From assembly GCA_025456165.1 (NCBI GenBank), contig JALOLI010000207.1:1-5688 (forward strand): a DNA stretch of 5,688 nt, given 5' to 3'. The stretch's first letter is position 1, and every line of letters begins with the position of its first letter. This stretch comes from Acidimicrobiia bacterium (GTDB taxonomy: Bacteria > Actinomycetota > Acidimicrobiia > UBA5794 > UBA11373). Positions 1 to 5,499 of the stretch are shown here, in pieces. The position numbers were made by a program, and so were the translations under genes. Under the pieces are notes generated by a model. That model was not told the origin of the DNA. It saw only the letters and a list, made by a program, of their open reading frames with translations, and searched no databases.

Positions 1-690
1 TACGACGCCGCCGTCGCCCTGGCTCACCGCCGGGGCGCCCTGGCGGCGGCCTCGATCGACCCGATGCTCCTCGGCGTCCTGCGCTCGCCCGGCGCCGCGG
101 GCTGCGATCTGGCGGTCGGCGAGGGCCAGCCGCTGGGATCACCGCTCTCCTTCGGCGGGCCGGGGCTGGGCCTGTTCGCCACCACCTCGGCCCTGATGCG
201 CCGGATCCCCGGCCGCCTGGTGGGGCGCACCCTCGACGAGGACGGGCGCGTGGCGTATACCCTGACCCTGCGCACCCGAGAGCAGGACATCCGCCGGGAG
301 AAGGCCTCGTCCAACATCTGCACCAACCAGGGGCTGAATGCCCTCGGGGCCGCGGTGCACCTTGCCTGGCTGGGGCCGCGGGGACTGGCCGAAGCCGGCC
401 GGCTGAGCGTCCAGAAGGCCCACTACCTCGCCGATCGCCTCGCTCGCATCCCCGGAGTGGGCCCGGCAGCAGACGGCCCCTTCGGCCGCGAGTTCGCCCT
501 GCGCTTGCCCGCCGACCCGGCGGTCGTGGTGGCGGCCATGGCGGCCCGCGGCTACCTGGCCGGCATCCCGCTGCCCGCCGACTACCCGGAGCTCCCCGGA
601 TCCCTGCTGGTGGCAGTCACCGAGAAGCGCACTCGAGCCGAGATGGACGGCTACGCCGCGGCGCTCGAGGAGGTGCTCCAGGATGCCTGA
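1..690 (+). CDS. gcvPA: Glycine dehydrogenase (decarboxylating) subunit 1, C-terminal part
   Basis: This is the C-terminal 229 residues of the N-terminal-type half of a split glycine cleavage P-protein. The reading frame is open from base 1, so the true start lies upstream; the ATG at 64 is internal. GcvPA and GcvPB together form the cytoplasmic PLP enzyme that decarboxylates glycine and passes the aminomethyl group to lipoyl-GcvH. Visible family signatures are a GEGQPLGSPLSFGGPGLG segment (about residues 40-57), the R-REKASSNICTNQ segment near residues 96-109 and a following leucine/alanine-rich helix. The usual subunit is about 440-450 residues (from memory), so roughly half is missing off the left edge. 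The gene ends inside gcvPB, overlapping it by 8 nt. Upstream gcvT/gcvH would be expected but cannot be seen. The assignment is very secure. Confidence 0.95.
   Translation, partial: YDAAVALAHRRGALAAASIDPMLLGVLRSPGAAGCDLAVGEGQPLGSPLSFGGPGLGLFATTSALMRRIPGRLVGRTLDEDGRVAYTLTLRTREQDIRREKASSNICTNQGLNALGAAVHLAWLGPRGLAEAGRLSVQKAHYLADRLARIPGVGPAADGPFGREFALRLPADPAVVVAAMAARGYLAGIPLPADYPELPGSLLVAVTEKRTRAEMDGYAAALEEVLQDA
668..673 (+). promoter_or_regulatory. Shine-Dalgarno of gcvPB inside gcvPA
   Basis: AGGAGG (part of GAGGAGG, 667-673) lies 9 nt before the ATG at 683, inside the last codons of gcvPA. It supports ATG 683 as the start of gcvPB and implies that ribosomes finishing gcvPA can reinitiate there. 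Confidence 0.75.
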
Positions 691-2176
691 GCCGGGCGGG
701 CGCGCCGCTTCTTCTCCCCTGGTCGGCGGGTCGGCCGAGCCGACGCTGGCGGCGCTGTCGGCCGAGGGCCGGGCGGCCTGGTCCTTCCCCGCTCTCGACG
801 TGCCCGAGGCCGCTCTGGACCTTCCGGAGGCCACCGCCGTCCTGCCCCCCCTGCCGGAAGTCGCCGAGCGCGATCTGGTGGCGCACTTCACCCGGCTGGC
901 CCAGCGCAGCTTCGGAGTCGACCTCGGGGCTTACCCCCTGGGCTCGTGCACCATGAAGTACAACCCCAAGGTCTGCGATTGGGCGGCCGAGCTGCCGGGG
1001 TGGCGGGACCTCCACCCGGCCACCCCGCCCGCCTTCGCCCAGGGTGCCCTGGCCGTTCTGCTCGAGGCCGAGCACATCCTCTGCACCCTGACGGGCATGG
1101 CCCGGGCCACCTTCCAGCCCCCCGCCGGCGCCGCCGGGGAGATGACCGGCCTGCTCATCATGAGGGCCTATCACGCCTCTCAGGGGGCGCCCCGCAGCAG
1201 AGTCATCATCCCCGACTCGGCCCACGGGACGAACCCCGCCTCAGTGAGCCTGGCGGGCTACGAGGCGGTGCCGGTGCCCAGCAATGGCCGGGGCATGGTC
1301 GACCTGGCAGCCCTCCGCCGGCTGGTCGACGGCCGAGTGGCCGGCCTGATGCTCACCAACCCGAACACCCTCGGCCTCTTCGAGCAGGAGATCACCGCCA
1401 TCGCCGCCGTGGTGCACGAGGCCGGCGGCCTCGTCTACTACGACGGCGCCAATCTCAACGCCATCCTCGGTGTGGCCCGGCCCGGCGACATGGGCTTCGA
1501 CATCGTCCACTCCAACCTCCACAAGACCTTCGCCACGCCCCACGGGGGCGGCGGGCCGGGCGCCGGCCCGGTTGCCGTCGCCGAGCACCTGGCCCGGTTC
1601 CTGCCCGGGCCCCTGCCCGTGAGGCTGCCCGACGGGAGCCTCGGCTGGGAGATGCCACCGGCGTCGATCGGGCGGGTGCACGGCGGCCACGGCAACTTCC
1701 TCGTGGTGGTGCGAGCCCTGGCCTACATGCGGGCCCTAGGCGGGGCCGGCCTGCGGAGAGTCGCCGAGCGCTCCGTGCTGAACGCCCGCTACCTCGAGTC
1801 GCTGATCGCCGCCGAGTACGACCTGCCCTACGGCGAGCCCTGCATGCACGAGTTCGTCGCCTCGGCCGCCCGCCTCAAGCGCGACACGGGCGTCCGGGCC
1901 GCCGACGTCGCCAAGGCCCTCCTCGATCTCGGCTTCCACGCCCCGACGATGTACTTCCCCCTCATCGTCGAAGAGGCGCTGATGATCGAGCCGACCGAGA
2001 CCGAGTCCCCCGAGACGGTTGAGGCCCTGGGCGCCGCCTTGCTGGCCATCGCCCGCTCCGCCAGGGAGGACCCCGCCGCCGGCCATGCCCATCCCCACAC
2101 GACTCCGGTGCGCCGCCCCGACGATGCCCGGGCGGCGCGCCAGCCCGTGCTGACCTGGTTCATGGAGGGCCCGTGA
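683..2176 (+). CDS. gcvPB: Glycine dehydrogenase (decarboxylating) subunit 2
   Basis: This is the complete 497-residue PLP-binding half of the split P-protein. It carries the Schiff-base lysine (K281) in the motif HSNLHKTFATPHGGGGPG (residues 277-294), the GSCTMKYNPK segment (87-96), the DSAHGTNPAS loop (178-187), YYDGANLNA (252-260) and the C-terminal TPVRR-D-ARAARQPVLTW block. With GcvPA it makes the glycine decarboxylase that feeds methylene-tetrahydrofolate synthesis through GcvH and GcvT. The length is close to the usual ~480-490. The start at ATG 683 is set by a strong AGGAGG 9 nt upstream and an 8-nt overlap with gcvPA. The stop overlaps the GTG of the kinase gene by 4 nt, so all three are probably one coupled operon. 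All landmark motifs are intact, and I expect an active enzyme. Confidence 0.96.
   Translation: MPEPGGRAASSPLVGGSAEPTLAALSAEGRAAWSFPALDVPEAALDLPEATAVLPPLPEVAERDLVAHFTRLAQRSFGVDLGAYPLGSCTMKYNPKVCDWAAELPGWRDLHPATPPAFAQGALAVLLEAEHILCTLTGMARATFQPPAGAAGEMTGLLIMRAYHASQGAPRSRVIIPDSAHGTNPASVSLAGYEAVPVPSNGRGMVDLAALRRLVDGRVAGLMLTNPNTLGLFEQEITAIAAVVHEAGGLVYYDGANLNAILGVARPGDMGFDIVHSNLHKTFATPHGGGGPGAGPVAVAEHLARFLPGPLPVRLPDGSLGWEMPPASIGRVHGGHGNFLVVVRALAYMRALGGAGLRRVAERSVLNARYLESLIAAEYDLPYGEPCMHEFVASAARLKRDTGVRAADVAKALLDLGFHAPTMYFPLIVEEALMIEPTETESPETVEALGAALLAIARSAREDPAAGHAHPHTTPVRRPDDARAARQPVLTWFMEGP
2164..2168 (+). promoter_or_regulatory. Possible Shine-Dalgarno of the glucokinase gene
   Basis: GGAGG sits 4 nt before GTG 2173, inside the last codons of gcvPB. 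The spacing is short, so reinitiation after the overlapping gcvPB stop (GTGA) may matter more. For the alternative ATG at 2185 the same motif would be 16 nt away, which is too far; this favours the GTG. Confidence 0.4.
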
Positions 2177-2823
2177 GAGCAGCCATGGGGATCGACGTCG
2201 GCGGCTCCGGCATCAAGGGAGCCGTGGTCGACCCGGCGAGCGGCTGGGATGGCCCGCTCGGTTTCACCATCCCGGCGGTGGTGCGCCGCGGCGTGGTCCA
2301 CAGCGCGGCCAACATCGCCTCCTCATGGATCGGCGTCGATGCCGGCGCGCTCATCGAGGCGGCCACCGGCCTGCCCGCAGTGGTGGTCAACGACGCCGAT
2401 GCCGCCGGCCTGGCCGAGATGCGGGTGGGTGCCGGCCGGGGACGACCGGGCGTGGTGCTGCTGCTCACCTTCGGCACCGGCATCGGCAGCGCGCTGTTCG
2501 TCGACGGGACCCTGGTCCCCAACACCGAACTGGGCCACCTCGTGATGTGGGGCGGCAGCGCCGAGGCCAAAGCGGGGGCGGCGGCCAAGACACGCGAGGG
2601 CCTGAGCTGGGACAAGTGGGCCAAGCGGGTGGACAGGTACCTGGCCTACGTAGAGAGGCTGTTCTCGCCCGACTTGCTGATCGTCGGCGGGGGAGTGAGC
2701 CGCGACCACCAGAAGTGGGTCCCCCTGCTCCACTGCCATGCCGAGGTCGTCCCCGCCCGGTTCCGCAACAACGCCGGGATCGTGGGCGCCGCGCTGCTGG
2801 CCGCAGGCGAAGCCCCTTCCTGA
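2173..2823 (+). CDS. ppgK: Polyphosphate glucokinase-like ROK kinase, apparently internally shortened
   Basis: This 216-residue ROK-family sugar kinase is of the actinobacterial polyphosphate/ATP glucokinase type, which phosphorylates glucose to glucose-6-phosphate. It shows the phosphate-1 motif GIDVGGSGIKG (6-16), the catalytic Asp in VNDADAAGLAE (D74), phosphate-2 LLTFGTGIGSA (97-107), NTELGHL (117-123), the SWDKWAKRVDRYL helix, the PDLLIVGGGVSR adenosine-side motif (166-177) and NNAGIVGAA. As in PPGKs, the CxCGxxGC zinc motif of other ROK proteins is absent. Family members are about 250-265 residues. The shortfall lies at residues 24/25, where VDPASG runs straight into WDGPLGFTIP; about 30 residues holding a core strand and the first helix are missing without a frameshift. 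The start is GTG 2173 (4-nt overlap with gcvPB) or ATG 2185. Family assignment is secure, but activity is doubtful given the gap. Confidence 0.9.
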   Translation: MRAAMGIDVGGSGIKGAVVDPASGWDGPLGFTIPAVVRRGVVHSAANIASSWIGVDAGALIEAATGLPAVVVNDADAAGLAEMRVGAGRGRPGVVLLLTFGTGIGSALFVDGTLVPNTELGHLVMWGGSAEAKAGAAAKTREGLSWDKWAKRVDRYLAYVERLFSPDLLIVGGGVSRDHQKWVPLLHCHAEVVPARFRNNAGIVGAALLAAGEAPS

Positions 2824-2830
2824 AGGGTGC
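2812..2830. terminator. Weak hairpin between convergent genes
   Basis: CCCTT-CCTG-AAGGG (2814-2827) forms a 5-bp stem, extendable by two GC pairs across a bulged T (2812-2830). It spans the stop of the glucokinase gene and the 15-nt gap to the convergent add stop. There is no T tract on either strand, so a bidirectional terminator is only a guess from position. Confidence 0.25.
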
Positions 2831-2838
2831 GGCGCCGG

Positions 2839-3885
2839 TCAGACGGCCGGGTATCCCGCCAGCACCCTCTCCCGGATCTCGGCCCGGGTGGCGCCGTCGC
2901 AGAATGCCGCCTCGGCGGCGCGCCGGCTGACCGTCTGCAGATCCTCGACGGTGAAGCCGTGGTGCGCCACGACCTGGGCGAACTCCGCCGTCATCGAGGT
3001 CCCGCTCATCAGGCGGTTGTCCGGGCTCAGGGTGACGGCGAACCCGGCGCGGTGCAGCAGGCCCACCGGATGCGCCTCGATGCTGGGGAAGGTGCCGGTG
3101 TGGAGGTTCGAGGTCGGGCACACTTCCAGCGCCAGGCCGCGGGCGTGTATCTGGGCCGCTACCGGGCCCATGCCCACCACTCGCCCGTCGCGCACGGTCA
3201 AGTCCTCGATCAAGCGCACCCCGTGTCCGAAGCGCTCGGCCCCACAGCCGAGGGCATCGGCCATGCTGTCCACCCCGGCGCCCTCTCCGGCGTGCAGGGT
3301 CAGGCGCAAGCCCGCCTGCGTGGCGGCCCGGCAGGCGGCGCGGTGGCGGGAGGCGGGGAACCCGGCTTCGGGCCCGGCCAGGTCGAACCCGACCACCCCG
3401 CGGTGGGCGAACTGCCCCGCCAGGGTGGCGACGGCAGCCGAATCATCCAGGTGCCGCAGGGCGCAGGCGATCACGAAGACCGGGATCCCGGTCTGCCGGC
3501 GGCCCGCGGCACAGCCGGCGAGCACGGCATCCACGACCCGCTCGGGGCTCAGGCCCCCGGCCAGGTGGAGCATCGGGGCAAAGCGGAGCTCGGCGTAGAC
3601 CGCCCCGTCGGCGGCGAGGTCGAGCACCGCCTCGTGGGCCACCCGTTCCAGGGACGCGGCCGTCTGCATCACCGCGACCGTCTGGGCAAAGGCCTCCAGA
3701 TAGTGCACCAGGGTGGCAGAGCCTGCTTGGAAGAACCAGCGGCTCAGGCCCTCGACGGTGGACTCAGGAAGCCCCTCGTATCCCTGCTCCCGGGCGAGCT
3801 CCAGCACCGTGGCGGGCCGCAGCCCTCCGTCGAGGTGATCATGGAGGACGACCTTGGGCAGCCGCTGCAGGATGGCCTGATCCAT
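2839..3885 (-). CDS. add: Adenosine deaminase
   Basis: This 348-residue metal-dependent amidohydrolase hydrolyses adenosine or deoxyadenosine to inosine plus ammonia, a cytoplasmic purine-salvage step. The (beta/alpha)8 landmarks are all present: HDHLDG (H15, H17 zinc ligands), TLHAGE (H198 ligand, E201 catalytic), FGHG (H221), CPTSNLHTG (256-264) and the zinc Asp D289 in SPDNRLMSGTSMT. The residue after D289 is Asn rather than the Asp of human and E. coli enzymes (TDDP); from memory, actinobacterial homologues also carry DNR. Length is normal. ATG 3885 is chosen because the protein begins right at the conserved LPKVVLHDHLDG strand and a -10 hexamer lies 7 nt upstream. It lies 19 nt downstream of the GNAT stop on the same strand and converges on the glucokinase gene with a 15-nt gap. 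An aminodeoxyfutalosine or adenine deaminase is less likely given the motif set. Confidence 0.93.
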   Translation of the reverse strand: MDQAILQRLPKVVLHDHLDGGLRPATVLELAREQGYEGLPESTVEGLSRWFFQAGSATLVHYLEAFAQTVAVMQTAASLERVAHEAVLDLAADGAVYAELRFAPMLHLAGGLSPERVVDAVLAGCAAGRRQTGIPVFVIACALRHLDDSAAVATLAGQFAHRGVVGFDLAGPEAGFPASRHRAACRAATQAGLRLTLHAGEGAGVDSMADALGCGAERFGHGVRLIEDLTVRDGRVVGMGPVAAQIHARGLALEVCPTSNLHTGTFPSIEAHPVGLLHRAGFAVTLSPDNRLMSGTSMTAEFAQVVAHHGFTVEDLQTVSRRAAEAAFCDGATRAEIRERVLAGYPAV

Positions 3886-3892
3886 GCCGCGC

Positions 3893-3898
3893 AGGGTA
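3893..3898 (-). promoter_or_regulatory. -10 element for a probable leaderless add transcript
   Basis: On the minus strand TACCCT is followed by exactly 7 nt and then the ATG of add. A -10 at this distance would place the transcription start on or next to the A of the ATG. No Shine-Dalgarno is seen. I see no convincing -35. It would give add its own promoter within the 19-nt gap after the GNAT gene. Confidence 0.45.
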
Positions 3899-3904
3899 GC
3901 CGCC

Positions 3905-4378
3905 TCAGCCCGGCGGCAGCCACCAGCGCCGTTCCACCGTTAGCTCGCCGAAGAGGTCCGACTCGAGCACCTCCCCGGGGACGAAGCCCTGCGCCTCCAG
4001 GTAGCCCTCCACGGGCGAGCAGCCCAGGAAGACGTCGGCGCTCACCGGCAGTGCCGGGGCCAGTTCGCGCACTTCCTGCAACAGCCGGGCCGCCACCCGG
4101 GCATGGCGCCGCTCGGGGTCGGTGCCGAGCCCCCTCAGGCGCACCTGCTCCGCCTCCACTGCCGCGTCGGCGAAGCCCACCACCCGGCCCTGGTCCACCG
4201 CCACGAGGATGGCTCCAGACAACAGGCGGCGGCGCAGTGAGCCGGGGGAGAAGTCGCGCCGCAGCAGCGCCGATATCGTGCCCGGGTCCAAGAGGCCCGC
4301 GTAGGCTTCCCAGTGGGCGGCATCGGCCACCCGGCCGATGCCCACCAGATCGTCTCTGCCGGCCCGGCGTATCTCCAC
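3905..4378 (-). CDS. GNAT-family N-acetyltransferase
   Basis: This 157-residue protein has a GNAT fold layout: the N-terminal strand VEIRRAGRDDL, helices through WEAYAGLLDPGTISALL, strand AILVAVDQGRVVGFADA (56-72), a strand with LRGLGTDPERR (81-90), helix VAARLLQEVREL, strand VSADVFLG and the typical C-terminal EGYLEAQGFVPGE (124-136). GNAT enzymes transfer an acyl group from acyl-CoA to an amine; the substrate cannot be read from sequence. The acyl-CoA pyrophosphate loop (usually R/Q-x-x-G-x-G/A) reads R-H-A-R-V-A, without the central Gly. I place the start at GTG 4378 because homology-like sequence begins there and a -10 hexamer lies 7 nt upstream. The frame extends to an in-frame GTG at 4420 (14 more residues, unstructured looking). 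It is followed 19 nt later by add on the same strand. Confidence 0.8.
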   Translation of the reverse strand: MEIRRAGRDDLVGIGRVADAAHWEAYAGLLDPGTISALLRRDFSPGSLRRRLLSGAILVAVDQGRVVGFADAAVEAEQVRLRGLGTDPERRHARVAARLLQEVRELAPALPVSADVFLGCSPVEGYLEAQGFVPGEVLESDLFGELTVERRWWLPPG

Positions 4379-4385
4379 TCCGCCC

Positions 4386-4391
4386 AAGCTA
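4386..4391 (-). promoter_or_regulatory. -10 element for a probable leaderless GNAT transcript
   Basis: On the minus strand TAGCTT is followed by 7 nt (GGGCGGA) and GTG 4378. The spacing equals that at add and argues for GTG 4378 as a leaderless start. If the longer GTG 4420 start were real, this hexamer would be inside the gene. No clear -35 is visible. Confidence 0.4.
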
Positions 4392-4439
4392 CACCGCCCG
4401 GCCGCCGATGGGACCCGCACACTCCGCGTGGCCGCCCCC

Positions 4440-4445
4440 TACACT
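4440..4445 (+). promoter_or_regulatory. -10 element for the coiled-coil/H3TH gene
   Basis: TACACT lies just upstream of the purine-rich leader of the gene starting at 4469. It would start transcription near 4452, giving a leader of about 17 nt that still contains the AGGAGG. No recognisable -35 is seen at 16-18 nt spacing. It is divergent from the GNAT promoter; the two hexamers are about 50 bp apart. Confidence 0.4.
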
Positions 4446-4454
4446 GTGAGGAGC

Positions 4455-4460
4455 AGGAGG
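4455..4460 (+). promoter_or_regulatory. Strong Shine-Dalgarno fixing the GTG 4469 start
   Basis: AGGAGG sits 8 nt before GTG 4469 in a purine-rich run. This is the reason for choosing GTG 4469 over the in-frame upstream ATG at 4313, which would run antisense through the start of the GNAT gene. Confidence 0.8.
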
Positions 4461-4468
4461 AGGGGAGG

Positions 4469-5407
4469 GTGAAGCAGTTCCGGGTCGATGATTCCGGCGG
4501 TGCGGATGATGCCGTCCGGCCCGAGGGTGAGCGCCTGCAGGCCGCCCTCGAGGCGCTCACCGCCCGGGACCAGGTCCTCGCCGACCGCAGCCGGCGCCTC
4601 GCCGCTCTCGAGGGCGCCGCTTCCCGGCTCACCGCCCTGGCCGCCCGGCTGGAGCTGGCCGAGGCAGAACTCACGGCTCTGCGCCGGGCCCGCTCGGCCG
4701 AGGCCAGGGAGCGCGAGGAGCGGATCGGCCAGCTCGAAGCCCGCCTGGCCGAACTCCCCCTCCCCGCCGAAGCCCCCGCGCCCCTCCGGTCGTCCGAGGA
4801 GCCGCCGGAGGGCGTGGTGGCTCGCCTGCAGCAGGACCTCGACCTCGAGCGCCGGCGCAACGCCCGCCTGGCGGCGCGTCGCGAGGACGGTGCCGGGGCG
4901 CTCGCCCGCCTGCAGGAGGAGCTCGACACCGCCCGCCGGCACGCCGCCACGCTCGAGCGCCAATTGGGCGAGATGCAGCAGGCCGCCGGCCCATCAGGCG
5001 CCTACGCCCACTGGGAGCAGTGGTTCCACCAGAGGCTCGCCGACCGCGCCGCGTCGGACTCAGCGAGGGCCGATGAAGCCCTGCGGCAGCAGCGCGCCGC
5101 CCTCGAGGAGAAGGAACGCCTCATCTCCCGGCTCATCGATCGCCTGCGGGCGACGGGGCAGATCCGACAGGGGCCCGACGATCTCAAGGAGGTCGTCGGC
5201 GTCGGGCCGGTCCTCGAGGACCTGCTCCACGGCCTCGGGATCACCTCTTTCGAGCAGCTCGCCGCCCTCTCCGAGGAGGAAGTCGGCCGGATCGAGGGCC
5301 TGCTCGGGGTGTTCCCCGAGCGCATCCGCCGTGACCGCTGGATCGAACAGGCGGCCGACCTGGCCGCCCGCCGGGTGCGGCTCGGGCCCGGCCTGAGCCT
5401 CACCTGA
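4469..5407 (+). CDS. Coiled-coil protein with C-terminal helix-3-turn-helix (H3TH) domain
   Basis: This 312-residue protein has no signal peptide or membrane segment and is probably cytoplasmic. Residues 21-96 and 114-172 are charged Glu/Arg/Ala/Leu heptad-rich stretches, almost certainly coiled coil, split by a Pro-rich linker (97-113). An aromatic patch AYAHWEQWFHQRL (178-190) precedes a third helical stretch (about 195-229). Residues 236-298 match the helix-hairpin-helix-like domain of COG3743 (predicted flap-endonuclease-like H3TH): DDLKEVVGVGPVLEDLL, then GITSFEQLAALS and the tail FPERIRRDRWIEQA. Such domains usually bind DNA non-specifically through the GVGP hairpin; here no nuclease catalytic residues accompany it. 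The start is GTG 4469 with AGGAGG 8 nt upstream. The exact role is unknown; a DNA-binding scaffold is an inference. It is probably monocistronic, with its own promoter and a hairpin just after the stop. Confidence 0.85.
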   Translation: MKQFRVDDSGGADDAVRPEGERLQAALEALTARDQVLADRSRRLAALEGAASRLTALAARLELAEAELTALRRARSAEAREREERIGQLEARLAELPLPAEAPAPLRSSEEPPEGVVARLQQDLDLERRRNARLAARREDGAGALARLQEELDTARRHAATLERQLGEMQQAAGPSGAYAHWEQWFHQRLADRAASDSARADEALRQQRAALEEKERLISRLIDRLRATGQIRQGPDDLKEVVGVGPVLEDLLHGLGITSFEQLAALSEEEVGRIEGLLGVFPERIRRDRWIEQAADLAARRVRLGPGLSLT

Positions 5408-5410
5408 TCC

Positions 5411-5423
5411 CGGTCGCCGACCG
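5411..5423 (+). terminator. Small hairpin after the H3TH gene
   Basis: CGGTC-GCC-GACCG is a perfect 5-bp stem with a 3-nt loop beginning 3 nt after the stop codon. There is no T tract, so it would be an atypical terminator at best. A NotI-like palindrome GCGGCCGC follows at 5426-5433. Confidence 0.3.
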
Positions 5424-5456
5424 CTGCGGCCGCGCTACCTGCCGTATCGTGCCCGC

Positions 5457-5486
5457 TTGTGCAATCCTTCTCGTGGTCGCTATGAT
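5457..5486 (+). promoter_or_regulatory. Promoter of the HTH gene
   Basis: TATGAT (5481-5486, five of six matches to TATAAT) is the best -10 in the window. TTGTGC (5457-5462) lies 18 nt upstream as a half-matching -35. The first in-frame ATG (5495) is 8 nt after the -10, so the transcript is probably leaderless or nearly so. The 87-base gap 5408-5494 otherwise holds only the hairpin and the direct repeat. Confidence 0.6.
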
Positions 5487-5499
5487 GCATAGTGATGCA
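5483..5499 (+). repeat. TGATGCA direct repeat overlapping -10 and start
   Basis: TGATGCA occurs at 5483-5489 and again at 5493-5499, a 10-bp period (about one helical turn). The first copy overlaps the -10 hexamer and the second the start codon. It could be an operator, perhaps for the gene's own product, but two 7-base copies could also be chance. Confidence 0.4.

Noticed and set aside
139..1225. Minus-strand open frames antisense to gcvPA and gcvPB
   Set aside because: Low-complexity Gly/Ala/Arg translations opposite well-conserved P-protein sequence; shadows of codon bias.
946..2022. A 358-codon plus-strand frame inside gcvPB
   Set aside because: Arg/Pro/Gly/His-rich shadow in an alternate frame with no recognisable fold, while gcvPB in the same region is fully conserved.
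2827..4449. A 540-codon plus-strand open frame, the longest in the window
   Set aside because: It lies antisense to add and the GNAT gene, and its translation is Gly/Pro/Arg/His-rich with no domain-like pattern. It is a by-product of very high GC; the minus-strand proteins have clear motifs.
4313..4468. N-terminal extension of the coiled-coil/H3TH gene from ATG 4313
   Set aside because: The extra 52 residues look non-coding, overlap the GNAT gene antisense and include its promoter. GTG 4469 has an ideal Shine-Dalgarno.
5426..5433. GCGGCCGC palindrome as a regulatory site
   Set aside because: An 8-base GC palindrome is expected by chance at this base composition and is not positioned like an operator.
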